Below are positions 11,801-22,440 of a stretch of 64,000 bases of DNA, piece after piece. Position 1 is the stretch's first letter, and every line of letters begins with the position of its first letter. The stretch covers positions 5,206,668-5,270,667 of the forward strand of contig NC_079519.1 in the NCBI RefSeq assembly GCF_000801105.2, given 5' to 3'. A model generated the notes under the pieces. It was not told the origin of the DNA. It worked only from the letters and a program-made list of their open reading frames with translations, and did not search any database. Made by a program: the position numbers and the translations under genes. This DNA comes from Raphanus sativus (Eukaryota > Streptophyta > Magnoliopsida > Brassicales > Brassicaceae).

Positions 11801-13274
11801 CATAGTCTACTTGTAGTCCAGCTGCATCAGCTGGAATAAGCGTACCGGGATCTCCCATAAGATCAACAATGTACTCCCTGAAATTCACATATACTTGATA
11901 CTTAGTCTATACCACAGTCAATAGATAATACATTGGTGTTAGTGTGATGATTACCTGCCATCATCAGTCTTAATATAGTTCATTGCCACATCTTCAGAAC
12001 CGGTATATTGCTGTCCTTTGACTATCCGACAAGGAACACCAACGCTATCACACAAAACCTACAAAAATTTCAAATAAAAGAAAAGTATGAGTTAAACTCA
12101 TTGGATCACAATCTGAAAAGAAGACCCTCCTCTTTGTTATTATTACTTTGAATAACAAGGCACGGTGACGAGCCAATCCAATAGTAAGAGAGCCAAGCGG
12201 CAACACCATGCTCCCAAGAGTGGCTTTCAAACTGTAGCTAAGACTCCTCCAAGCTCTCAACATGCTATCCGGATCAACAACCGGGCCACCCATGTAATCA
12301 CCGACCAAAACAGCCAGCTTCCTCACCAGCTCACTGTTGACAAAACTAGAGGAAGAAACAGACTCCGTCTTCTCGGCGATATCAACAGCCATCTGCTCAA
12401 CTCTCAACAGATTATAATCCCCACTCCGGTTGACGAGAACAGCTTCCCACGTCACGCCGTCAGAGACAGGTGTCCCTTGAAGATCAAGCAAAGGAGGTAT
12501 CTTTTCCGCTGAGGAAGAAGCGTTCAACACTCCGTACAAGTCGTAAAACCCGTCCAAGATCTTGTCATCATAGCCAAGACAGTTGTAATTCTGCAAAAAC
12601 AAAATAATAAAAAAAAAACAAAAACAGAGTAAAAGCAGAGAACTTTAAAGTAGAATGCAAAACCAAAACAGAGTAAAAGCAGAGAACTTTAAGTAGAAAA
12701 CGAAAACAGAGCAAAGCAGAGAACTTTAATAGAAAACGAAAGAAAAGGAGTTGACTTTATGAATCAGAGACATTACCCAGTAACGATAAGCAACGAGCTC
12801 AGCAGGAGAGTTGTTGTCAGGAGCGGAAGAGCCTAAGGTGAACTGCTTCATAGCCTCGATCTGAGCAGCTTCGGGATCCTCTCTAGCGCTCAGCTCCAAA
12901 GCCAACTGTATCTGATACTCTTCTTCAACCTCTGGATCCTTAGAATCTTGCTGCTGCTGCTCCACGAGGGGAGGATCATCGCCACCGTTATCAGCAGCGT
13001 CTGTGTTCTTGGCGGCATTGAAGGAGTCTGGTGGGCTTGGGCTTTTTCGATGACCAACGGAGCTTAACCAATTCGATAAACCGGAGAAGGGTTTGAGTTC
13101 AGGGGTGGTTTGAGACCTCGATGACGAATCTGGAGGAGGAGGTGAGGGTGATGATACATCGATGGACTTGTTATTTGTGGTTGGAATCGATGATCCGTCG
13201 TCGGATGCTGCTTCGTCGGGTGGATTGGGAGTGATGTGGAGTTTCTTTAGAAAGTTCTTCATGTTCATCTTCAT
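8865..13274 (-). CDS. SIS8: Raf-like MAPKKK with EDR1 domain, SIS8 ortholog
   Basis: Thirteen exons (13274-12777, 12590-12147, 12058-11955, 11877-10727, 10643-10603, 10437-10369, 10272-10172, about 10059-9982, 9901-9803, 9727-9659, 9547-9498, 9402-9226, 9003-8865) give about 1006 residues. Exons 2-3 encode the EDR1 domain ([19 protein letters not shown]). Exon 4 is a long disordered region with alanine-rich tracts. Exons 4-13 form the kinase domain: glycine loop [20 protein letters not shown] catalytic loop, DFG, and MAPE. The glycine-loop context reads EVAAKKF where relatives have EVAVKKF; the invariant lysine is kept. SIS8 acts in sugar and salt stress signalling in Arabidopsis. The start [14 protein letters not shown] matches At1g73660; in-frame ATGs at 13337 and 13295 are less likely. 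The exon 8 boundary is uncertain by one base. Confidence 0.9.
9125..9203. repeat. Two-copy tandem repeat in SIS8 intron 12
   Basis: A unit of about 38-41 bp containing TAGTGAAATCATGTGTGT and AAGCATTACTACTT is present twice in direct succession (about 9125-9162 and 9163-9203) with a few differences. It lies wholly inside the intron and should not alter the protein. Confidence 0.7.
12618..12742. repeat. Three-copy tandem repeat in SIS8 intron 1
   Basis: About three diverged copies of a 38-46 bp unit built on AAAACAGAGTAAAAGCAGAG and AACTTTAA follow each other within the intron between the first two coding exons. The decreasing identity toward the exon suggests an older local duplication. Confidence 0.75.
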
Positions 13275-13289
13275 GCTCCGAACGCTATC

Positions 13290-13360
13290 GGGCATTTCAA
13301 ACACCGGGAGATCCCGAGTTCGAATCCCAGCGATCAACGATCAAGTCAAACCCCAAAAAA
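13290..13360 (+). other. Possible tRNA-like or SINE remnant in SIS8 leader
   Basis: A B-box-like motif (GAGTTCGAATCCC, 13316-13328) is followed within 25 bp by CCCC and eight A. No A box is visible at the usual distance, and the T-arm pairing is poor, so a functional tRNA is unlikely. On the minus strand the same bases keep the SIS8 frame open upstream of its ATG. Confidence 0.3.
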
Positions 13361-14308
13361 AAGAGACTTTTATATTCTTGTCAATCAACACCGTATGAAA
13401 CTTTTCGCCGGAGTTTATCTAAGTAAGTAAAAAAAAAAAAAAAACTTTATTTTCTGGATTTCAAACGGCAGAGGTTGAGAGGTAAGTGAGAACCTCAAAC
13501 ACACACAAAGGAATTGAATTTTTCGCAGCCACTCTTTTTCGATAAATCACGGAAAAAAAAGAAAAGAAAAGCACACCAAAACCCACTCAAAGGAAATTAA
13601 AAGGAGCAAAAAAAAAAAAGAGAAGAGAAAATTGAATAATAGTGACAAAATGCTCCGTACAGTGAACCTCTCTAAGTATATCTCCTCCTTTGTCAAAAGA
13701 AGGAAAAAAAAAAACTTGTGTCTCTCGTTTTCACTCCACTTTCTTTTTTCTCTCTGTCTATAGGAGCTTCGCGACAGACAAGTGGAGAGTGGTTCTTCTC
13801 TCTCCTCTATGCAGAAATTAACTCCTTTTTGGGGGGCGTTTATGGAGTATTGTAAGAAAGAGTATTATACTGTGACATGCAAACAAAAAAAGAAAAGAGA
13901 AAGGAGAGGCGTATCTTTTTCAACCAGCTGAGTGCGTGAACCTGAAAAGATGACGAAGAAAAAGATTAGACCGGATGATACTTAAATTGCACAAAGACAG
14001 GCTTCACATTAGTTCTTGTATTTAAAACGGTTGCCTTTTCTTTCCACAAGAAAACATAGTAGAGATTCTACATACATTCTACACCATTTCTTTTTTTCAT
14101 TCCCTACACAAATAGTAATTTTTTAATTAACTTCGAAGTAAAACTTGTGTGAAATAAACAAGGATATGTTAGAATATTTTGAAGGTGATTCAAAGAGTTT
14201 TGGTCATTTCAATAATAAAATAAAAATGAAATGGGTTTTCTAGAAATTTTGAAAAATGCTGTTTTGGATCTTTTAGTATTCTTTTGAACAAAAAGGGGAA
14301 TAACCATT
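13361..14308. other. Probable SIS8 promoter and leader, no other gene
   Basis: CT- and A-rich sequence upstream of SIS8, with homopolymer runs near 13430 and 13608. No coding exon was recognised on either strand. Confidence 0.4.
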
Positions 14309-14355
14309 AATGTCACAGCAACTTGCTCAAACAAAAAGAAATAATGTCACAGCAA
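14309..14355 (+). repeat. Micro-insertion with 13-bp direct repeat
   Basis: AATGTCACAGCAA at 14309-14321 and 14343-14355 flanks a 21-nt A-rich insert beginning CTTGCTCAAACAAAAAG. The layout fits a target-site duplication around a retroposon tail remnant. Confidence 0.5.
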
Positions 14356-14637
14356 AATTAAGGCCTATAACTTTTCATATTGAGAATGACTAGAAATTGG
14401 CTTTATTGTTTAATAAGCTGTCAATTCCGAGTGGAAAAACAAAATGAAAAAGACGATTTAACTCTGAATATTCGCATGAGAAGATTATGCACGTGAGAAA
14501 ATATACTACTATAACGCATTGTCTTGCAGAATATAAGTGAGCTCGAATAATAAGTTAGTTAAGTAATTCGTTGGTTTTATTCTATAATAACGCTACCATT
14601 TGTAAAAGCCCTAACAACAATTAATTGATTTATTAGC

Positions 14638-15495
14638 ATATCGCTCTAGGGCTGGGCAAATAAACCGAACCCGAAAATCCGAACCGAATCCGACCCGATA
14701 AAAATGAATCCGAACCGATCCGAACCCGACATAAATACCGAATGGACCTTGTTTTTTGGTATTTCGGGTTATGGGTATTATCCGAATCGAACCCGAATCT
14801 AAATGGATATCCGATAGAACCCGAAACATTCAAAACCCTAGAAAGATTTTATACCAAACATGATCTCAATTCCTAATATGTATTCAAAATACATTAAGAT
14901 ATATTGAACATCTAAAATACTTATGTATTACATAAAGGTTGGTGGTTCTATTACATGAAGATTGATGGTTAAAGGTGACTGTTGAATTTTTAAAAATTTG
15001 ATTTAGATTTTGTTTTAAACAATGTTTCTCATTTCATGAGGTCGTGGTTTTCGTTTTATGATTTCATTCATTTGGTTTTCTTTTTATCAATAAATATGTT
15101 TTCCTTTCGTTTGATTTTGAATGATCATGGTTGATGTTCGTTTCTTATTTTTAAATCGATTTTATTTATATTTTAGTTACAAAAAGATACAAAATAGGTA
15201 TTTGAAGCCAAAACAAACTAATTTTACTTATGTTTTGGTTACAAAGTAGGTACAAATCAGATATTTTTAACCCGAAGAACCGATTGGGATCTGAACCCGA
15301 AAGTACATTGGGTTGTACCGGTTCTTTGAAGATTTACTAACCCCGACCCGAACCCGATAGAACCCGAACCGGTCCCGAACCGAACTTTCAAATAATCCGA
15401 ATGGGGCTGATTTTGATAAACCCGAAAAACCGAAACCCGATTGGATAAAACCGAAACCCGATTGGGACCCCGAATGCCCATGCCTATATCGCTCT
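14638..15495. mobile_element. Non-autonomous hAT-like DNA element
   Basis: The element (14648-15485, 838 bp) starts AGGGCTGGGCAAA and ends TGCCCATGCCT, imperfect inverted termini of the AGGG.TGGGCA type seen in many hAT transposons. The sequence ATATCGCTCT lies directly outside both ends (14638-14647 and 15486-15495), and at least 8 bp of it should be the target duplication. The subterminal zones on both sides are dense in CCGAACCCGA-type motifs, plausible transposase-binding repeats. There is no transposase ORF, so mobility would require a partner elsewhere. The exact split of the 10 bp between duplication and terminus is ambiguous. Confidence 0.8.
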
Positions 15496-15632
15496 ATCAA
15501 ATATCTTTATCAAACAATATACAGTATGTGTGTGTGCAGCATAGTTGCTTTTCATAAATAAATTTCTTGCTCCATACACACTTATTTTTTTGCTGTATAG
15601 AATGAGCTTTAATAGTATATTTAAAGTTTTTA

Positions 15633-16276
15633 TCTATCTTATTAAAACAAAAACATTCTGTTGGACCTAACATTTATTTTGTAAATTTTTAAATTAAATA
15701 CACCTTTATACTTTATAGTTAAACCTACATTAAATCACTAATGTTTCTTTCTTTATACTACTATCTATGTTTCCAAACAATATACTTATTTCTTTATACT
15801 ATTATCAATGTTTCCAAACAATATATTTTATATACTACTATCAATGTTTCCAAACAATACAATAATTAATCTTAGTTATTTTATATCCATCATTTTCTCT
15901 TTAAAATTTTGTAAAAACGTCATAATTTCGTAAGTTGCAAAATAATAAACTTTAAAATTTGGATTATAAGATTACAAATTATGAAACTATTACAATTTAA
16001 ATCAAATTAGATTACATATTGGTCATCTATCAGTTCAATCAATTAGTCTCGGGTTTTAGTGACTTTTTAATATGAATATTTTAAAAACCTAAATTGAATT
16101 GTTAGATCTCCGGATTAACCGGTATAATCACAGTCGGGTTGAATTAAAAACACTGATTTAAATACAAAATATTTTAAATACACTCTTTAAAAGTTACCAA
16201 AATATTTGTTGAGTTATTAGTGAAATTTTTCATCGTAAAATATTTCGCGCTTCCAAAGCGCAGGTCAAAATCTAGT
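15633..16276 (+). mobile_element. Non-autonomous Helitron (ATREP-like)
   Basis: The left end reads A followed by TCTATCTTATTAAAACA, typical of Brassicaceae Helitrons. The right end has the hairpin GCGCT-TCCAA-AGCGC (16247-16261), a short spacer and the terminal CTAG (16272-16275) followed by T, which is the Helitron rule of insertion between A and T. There are no inverted termini and no target duplication. The interior is AT-rich and non-coding. The precise 5' base could instead be 15637, the next TC. Confidence 0.78.
15751..15860. repeat. Three-copy tandem repeat inside the Helitron
   Basis: Three successive copies of a 33-40 bp unit with the core CTATCAATGTTTCCAAACAA (or a close variant) begin near 15751, 15791 and 15827. 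Minisatellite-like expansion inside Helitrons is common. Confidence 0.75.
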
Positions 16277-17523
16277 TTAAAGTTTAAAACATAAACTACA
16301 TTAAACTCTGTGCCTGAGATATGCCCACGTCGTCCATTACTTCGTCTATAATGTAGCATTTTAAATCTTGTAGCATGTGTATAGTGAATATATGTTTTTG
16401 GTAAACGTATAATGAATGCAATATAGTCTGGATATTTTCTTATACATTACTTATGTAGTGCTTACAAGTAAAAGTATAGTGAACTCATAGAATTTGATTA
16501 ATCTATCTAGTGGTTACAAGTTACAACAAAAATAGACATCTCTGCCGCTATGTATCTATTGATCATGTCAAAATATGGACGACCACACGTTTGCATGTGT
16601 GGTATATGCAACTAGTCAATCATTGTATCCATCGTGAGCTGTGAGCCAATAGTCGACCACACATTTACTTCACATTTTCTTATTTCTCATTAATTATTAT
16701 ATTAAGTATGTGTTGGTAATTCCGGAATTCTACACAGAATATTTTTAAACAAATCTCGGCTCAGCTCATTGTATCCACACGATTGACGATTGTGAGGTTT
16801 CAGAAACCAACATTTAATTCCATGTATGGAGAGTTTGCATTCTTTTGTTTCCACTATACATTCATCTGCTGAAAACTTTAAGATTGTAATTTTGTTAACA
16901 TGTACTTCGCCAAAAATTCCAACAAGGATTATGACATACTGACAACATTAATTAGTACAACAACTAAATTACATATCTTGGTTTAAACGTAGGGACATAA
17001 ATAATTGAAGCTTACGATAAAAACAGTAGTTTGTAATACCATGGTATTCATATTCACCTCATCTTCAGATGTAAGAACACCTAATCATAAGTTATCTCCT
17101 TTTCAGGTTTTACATTATTTAAAGTGAAGGGGGTAATAATTCTATAATATAAATGCTGAAGGGTAGTTGGCCAACAATTAAATTCTGGGCGGCTTGAGTT
17201 TTGTTCAAAACTTTAAAAAGTATCTTGATTGACAAAAGATTCGTTTTGCTCGAATAATTTGCCCACTCCTTACATTAGACGTCACCACTCAACTCCCCGA
17301 TTACAAATTCATTATTTATTTATTATACAGAAACGCAAGCCAACAACCAAAAACTTAGTGTGAATATTCGAGTATGTTGGCTTACGTACGTGATATACGA
17401 ATAGAGAGTATTAATGAGAAAAGCTACTGAAAGCGAAAATAATAATAAGTGGTGATTTACTAAAACACTACACGTTAGTGTTTAGTTTAAGCGAATTAAG
17501 ATACGTTTACGTAGTAATCAACC

Positions 17524-17557
17524 TTGCCTGTGAAAAAAAGAAAAACATTGCCTGTGA
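17524..17557 (+). repeat. Micro-insertion with 10-bp direct repeat
   Basis: TTGCCTGTGA at 17524-17533 and 17548-17557 flanks a 14-nt insert made almost only of A (AAAAAAGAAAAACA). It is a candidate poly(A)-tail insertion; slippage is an alternative. Confidence 0.4.
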
Positions 17558-18270
17558 TTATTCAGATTAGAAAAGAAGGTAAAACCGTAAAAGAACATTC
17601 GTTTTAGAACGGTTTGACTAATTTTGACTGCAGTGAATAGTAGTGGACCAGTTGTATAGTGGTTGCTTAAGCCACGTCATAATTATCCAATCCCAAAAAA
17701 GCAATATTTTTTCGTTTGCGTAAATAAAGAGATTAAAAAAAGTTGGTGCATTCTAATTGGTGATAGCCTCACATTTTTTGGGTGCTGGGACCACTTCCCC
17801 ACCTATCACTTCTCTCTTCTTCGTCTCTCTCTCTAAACGTTTATTCCCCCTTTCTGAGATAGTAGAAAACGTTAAATATCATTGACAATTTATAGGGTGG
17901 TGCCATGGTGGATTAGGAATTTATGATGTCTTTCTTTGTTTAAACCTTTTTTGCCATCTGATGTTTTTTAGATTAGCTCAAACCATCAACTCACAATTAC
18001 AACGATCAGTGTAAGTGCGTGACTGTCGCACTATATCTAGGATTCTTTTAATAACAAAATGCTTGAATTATGCAGACATATTGATAATCTTAATAAGTTT
18101 ATTAACGGTGTTTGTAGCTTATTCATCAATAAGAAGTTCTAAGCAGGGTGTCATACATGGAAATATAAGGAGCATTTGTCAATTAAGAGCATGATCAGTA
18201 TAGTACATTGTGCTGGTACTACTAGACGTAAACAAAGACAGGATAAACCCATTCTATGCCTGATAAACGG

Positions 18271-18321
18271 AAAAGATAAACATAAGAGCATTTTGGTCAA
18301 AAAGAAAAACATAAGAGCATA
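18271..18321 (+). repeat. Micro-insertion with about 12-bp direct repeat
   Basis: ACATAAGAGCAT occurs twice, near 18280-18291 and 18309-18320, enclosing about 17 nt that read TTTGGTCAAAAAGAAAA. The TTGGTCAAAA start resembles the insert at 36698-36727. Target-site-duplication style. Confidence 0.45.
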
Positions 18322-18885
18322 TAATACATAGTGCTGCTGCTATACTCCTAATATCAGAGATCGTATCCATAAGCTAAGCACTCAACTTTTAGGCGAATGT
18401 GTCTGGGCATCTCATGATTTTTCTAACAATCATTTGGTATATGACATACATAAAACTCGGATCACCAATGCCCTTAAATTCATCTAGAAGATCATGTTGT
18501 TAGCATATGTATAGAGCTTCATATGCAGCGTTTGCTTTCTGTTTTATTTAATTTGTATAATCACCTTCTTAAACTCAAGTTTAAGCAAAATACAAACTAG
18601 GCATATAAATGAAGCAACTCATTTTCATGTCAATACTCAGCCATGTTCAAACATAGTTAGATCTGAGGGTGGAAATAAATAGAAAGAACTGTTGAAATAT
18701 ATTGAAGTTCTACAACGAGAAATTGGGGCAATTGATTTACTGACGACTAAAACTCTTCTACTCATATGATTTTATTTCATATGTACGATGTCACACAACT
18801 CCAAAACCCCCAGCAAAAAAAAAGGATATACTAATGAACCAACCACATGACACTTATAGACATGTTCCACGCAGCATCTAACAGC

Positions 18886-21800
18886 TTATGGCGCGGATCG
18901 GAGATACAAAGGAAGCCACTTGGTCGGGTCAGGATCTGAGCTCCAGACAGAGAAGGCGCTCGTACATCTCATCCACTGGTTCGTTAAGTTCGGGAAGTGT
19001 CGGTCTATTACATCCTTTAAAGTCTCTGTTGTATTAACCCATTGCAACCCTTCTTTAGTATACGTCTTCTCGTTAAAATTCGTCGTGAAAAACCTATCTG
19101 CCTCCAACCTCCTAAGTATCGTTAATCAAACAAAGTCAAGTGAGTTTAGTTCCTTGTTACGCAAGAAAAGCCTCTGTTTTAAATAAATGTAGTGTAGTTT
19201 TCTAAACCTGGAGGCAACGAGGAGGAAGATGAAGAAAGCAGTTTCGCTAATGGCGAATCCTTTGATCTTCTTCTCTGCATGCAATCCCACGTTCAGGTCA
19301 AGCTTCTCTATATCGTCTCCATACACTTCTTTTAAAACCTTGATAGCTTCTTCATCATCTGTCAGATCCTCCCATTTGCTGATAGGACTCATCAGCAGAT
19401 TCTTTCTGAACTCGTTGTATCGAGGAACTCCTCTCTCTCGATCTCTATAAACTGAGGAAAAAATAAAATCAAACGGTCAGAGAATCGGTGATGATACATA
19501 ATTTTTTGTTTATCAAAAGAAAAAAGCAACGATTTGATTTGACTTACTCTCCAAGGCAGCCATATCTATTAGGTCAGGTCTATCTTCTCCATCGATGTCT
19601 TGCGCCACAAGGTTCCTCATCCAATTAGGGTAATTCCACAATGTCAACGCACCACAAGATTGGTGTCCCATTGAAACTAGTAACTGCTCAAACCCGATTT
19701 TCGAACCCTTTTTCCCTCCTTCTTTCCCGATCAGTTCAGTCATCGGTACCCTGTCAATAACATCTTTCTAGGTTAACAAAAACTGCACTTGGACCTGACT
19801 AAACAGTGTATCAAAACATTTTATGTCTGACTGTGTGTCTTACTCTCGTTCTATTTTAGGGTTTGTTTTGTCAACTTTCTCAGGACTCATATCTCGGAGG
19901 ATAAGTGTGTCTGGTAGAAGACAATGCATCCTGTAGACACTAACGAACTCTTCGGTAAGAGAGTAAGGAACTCCATGATCTTTCGGTTTCTTCAGACCAA
20001 CTAATCCGCTAAGAATCGGACCAAATCTTGCCCCAATCATGTCCTTAACTCGCTTCCCTAAAAATCCATACCAATTGATCCTCATTCCAGCAGTGAGTGT
20101 GTCTGTCTTCAAGAGTTCTATTGTCCAATCAATTGTGTGAACCTTAGCGATAACCGCTGATGTCACCAATCTCGCAGTCCGGTAGAGTTTCTCATCATCA
20201 AAATTTGTATACCGGTCCTGAAAAAAGAGAGTTTAAATCTTAGTGTGATTGTGTATAAAAGATAGGTTTCTTGCCTCACAAGAAAGATAAAAACCTAACT
20301 TACTTTGAGCATTTCACAAACAGAGTTGTGTTCTTTGACAAAGAGGGCTTGCAACAGAGAGAAACCTGACCAGCTGTTTCTTACGTCACCAGAGATCGGA
20401 ACACCTCTTTCATCTCGCTCCAACAAACCATCCCCAGAGATTCTTAGCTTCCCATCCTTGAAAACCCTTACTCTTCTCATTCCAGCTTCGTCATTTCCAT
20501 ATATAACACTCCCGTCCCTAGTTCCAAAAGTAGTTTTTCATAAAATTGAACTCATTAAATAACACTTAAGAAGTGATTAAGCACGGATTTGAATGTAAAT
20601 ACGTACCACCATGGGGTTCTAGTGTTGACAGAGCCAGATTTGTGGTGATCACCGGTGAGATCTTTTTTAGTTCTAAAGAACTTAAATGACTTCAATGGAC
20701 ATTCACTTGCTACTTCTTCTGGAGCCTTAAGCTCAATCTAGTAAGGTTTAAAAAATGGTAATTAATGTATTTTATTTAATTTTTAGGAAAGAAAATAAAA
20801 CTGAAGTTGAGGGAGAGAAATGTAATGTTGAGTAATCAAGGGGTTAGATTCAAAAGAATGAAAACCTGGTGGGTGTCTTCTAAATGATCAACCCAATCAT
20901 GGATCATGAACTGAATCCACGAACAAGCTATCACGTTGAATTGGTCCCCATTGTCTATAAATATTTTTCTCGCTAGCAGCTTAGTAGCCACCACACTGGG
21001 ATGTGGATCCAATATCTGTAATAGTCAACCATCATAAATTACATAAAACAAATTAGTGGTGATTAACAATAACAACGTGATAATTGATAACTCATAATAA
21101 TAAGAACAAATAGTTTCGTAGATGACTTGCTAACCATGCAGAAAAAACAAAATACTTTCATAACAAACAAAAACTTTTTTTTCCACAATAAACCAAAACT
21201 TTATCCGGTACAAAAGATACATAAAGTTAAAGCAAAAGAAGATCATACATCAATATCCAACCACTAGTGAGTGGAGATAAGAAACTGAAATGCGTCATAA
21301 AGTTTGGTTCTACTGTTTCATTCAGCTATGATAAATTCGACCGGCATATATATTTAAAATTTGATCAAAACTATAAATACTTAACTGCTGTTTCATTGCA
21401 TGTTATGTAAATGTAATTGTGAATATAAATGAGGAGAAAAAACTCACACCATACTGAGAAGTACATGGGGGCATGTTCCGGCCAATAAAGGTGCCTTGGC
21501 TACCGACAGAGTCATCGGAGGGATGGTTACACTTGCCGTCAGCCGTGCGGAAAGAGAACTCATCGGTGTCATAACTCTGGCCGTTGATTCCACCAACATG
21601 AATCAGATTGTAACGTTGGTGTAGATGTCTTCGTATCCCCAAGTAAGCCACTCCCAGTAACACTGGAAATCTGTGCCACAATCCTAGCTTGTCCACTAAG
21701 TGCACAATCTATATATATATAATTAAAAACGGATTATACAATTATATTTATTAATTTTATTCCTAGAAGATGAGTTTACCATTTTTTTTAATTCCTAGCA

Positions 21801-21942
21801 GATGAAGAATAATTGTAGATTATATAACTAGACAGGGAGATGTACTTACGTAGAACAAAAAGGAATCAAGGAAAGACATCTTGGAAACAACATGATGAAG
21901 CTCAGGATGAAGAAACCACGAAGAAGATGGAGAGAAACCCAT
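18886..21942 (-). CDS. DOX2: Fatty-acid alpha-dioxygenase, DOX2 ortholog
   Basis: Nine exons (21942-21850, 21708-21448, 21015-20866, 20737-20607, 20517-20304, 20217-19844, 19750-19548, 19451-19208, 19111-18886) join in frame to 631 residues, the usual length of plant alpha-dioxygenases. These haem enzymes of the peroxidase-cyclooxygenase superfamily convert fatty acids to 2-hydroperoxides. Visible landmarks are the distal haem region FMIHDWVDHLEDTH, the Tyr-containing VSVYRMHCLLP, and SMGHQSCGALTLWNYP. The N-terminus MGFSPSSSWFLHPELHH matches DOX2 (At1g73680) and not DOX1. A TATA box and a W-box-like TTGACT lie upstream, consistent with stress control, but this is inference. The phase fits across all introns and no disruption was seen. 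Confidence 0.93.
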
Positions 21943-22046
21943 TTTACTGTTTTCGGCCTTTTGTTTTTTTTTATGTGTTTGCTTTATGCTTTAGATGATA
22001 GTCACACAATTGTAATGCTTGTATTCACACGATTGCTCACAATGTA

Positions 22047-22054
22047 TTTATATA
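22047..22054 (-). promoter_or_regulatory. TATA box of DOX2
   Basis: Minus-strand TATATAAA about 105 bp before the DOX2 ATG at 21942. A W-box core (TTGACT) is seen about 100 bp further upstream at 22153-22158. Confidence 0.55.
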
Positions 22055-22201
22055 GACCCACACGCATATGAATGCAAGTAAATTAATGATTTTTTATTAT
22101 TGATTTTTTTCTTGTTAAAGGGTTTTTGCTATTATTGTCATTTTGGTAATTAAGTCAACGACTTGTCGTCGAGCATTGTCTTCACTAGGGAATGACTAAC
22201 T

Positions 22202-22249
22202 AGAGATACTTGTTTTTTTTTTTTTTTGAAGATCAAAGAGATACTTGTT
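22202..22249 (-). repeat. Micro-insertion with 13-bp direct repeat
   Basis: AGAGATACTTGTT at 22202-22214 and 22237-22249 flanks thirteen T followed by GAAGATCAA. Read on the minus strand the insert is TTGATCTTC plus poly(A), as expected for a retroposon reduced to its last nine bases and tail. Confidence 0.6.
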
Positions 22250-22392
22250 GAAAGATTTATTCTAAACTAAATTCATCAACGTTGGAATAATTCATATTAA
22301 AAAAGAGAATAATATCTTAAAATAAATGATCAATATTAATCTGGACAGTGTAAATTCAGGGTCAAATTATTGATATTCTTCCATATTTGATC

Positions 22393-22440
22393 AACTTTTC
22401 GTATCTACAAATTTTAGCAAAAAAAAAAAAACTTTTCGTA
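22393..22440 (+). repeat. Micro-insertion with 11-bp direct repeat
   Basis: AACTTTTCGTA at 22393-22403 and 22430-22440 encloses a 26-nt insert that ends TTTTAGC plus poly(A). It lies only 200 bp from the similar event at 22202-22249. Confidence 0.55.

Larger units (their letters stand above)
16277..18885. other. Intergenic, former MPK15 position, no gene seen
   Basis: In Arabidopsis I recall MPK15 (At1g73670) between the SIS8 and DOX2 genes. No kinase exon is present here on either strand. A CT-rich stretch at about 17,770-17,850 looks like a promoter or leader but is not followed by coding sequence. The remaining sequence is AT-rich and includes two micro-insertions listed separately. Confidence 0.45.

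Noticed and set aside
18181..18345. Repeated AAGAGCAT motifs suggesting a MITE
   Set aside because: No inverted partner or target duplication for an element of that size; part is explained by the micro-insertion.
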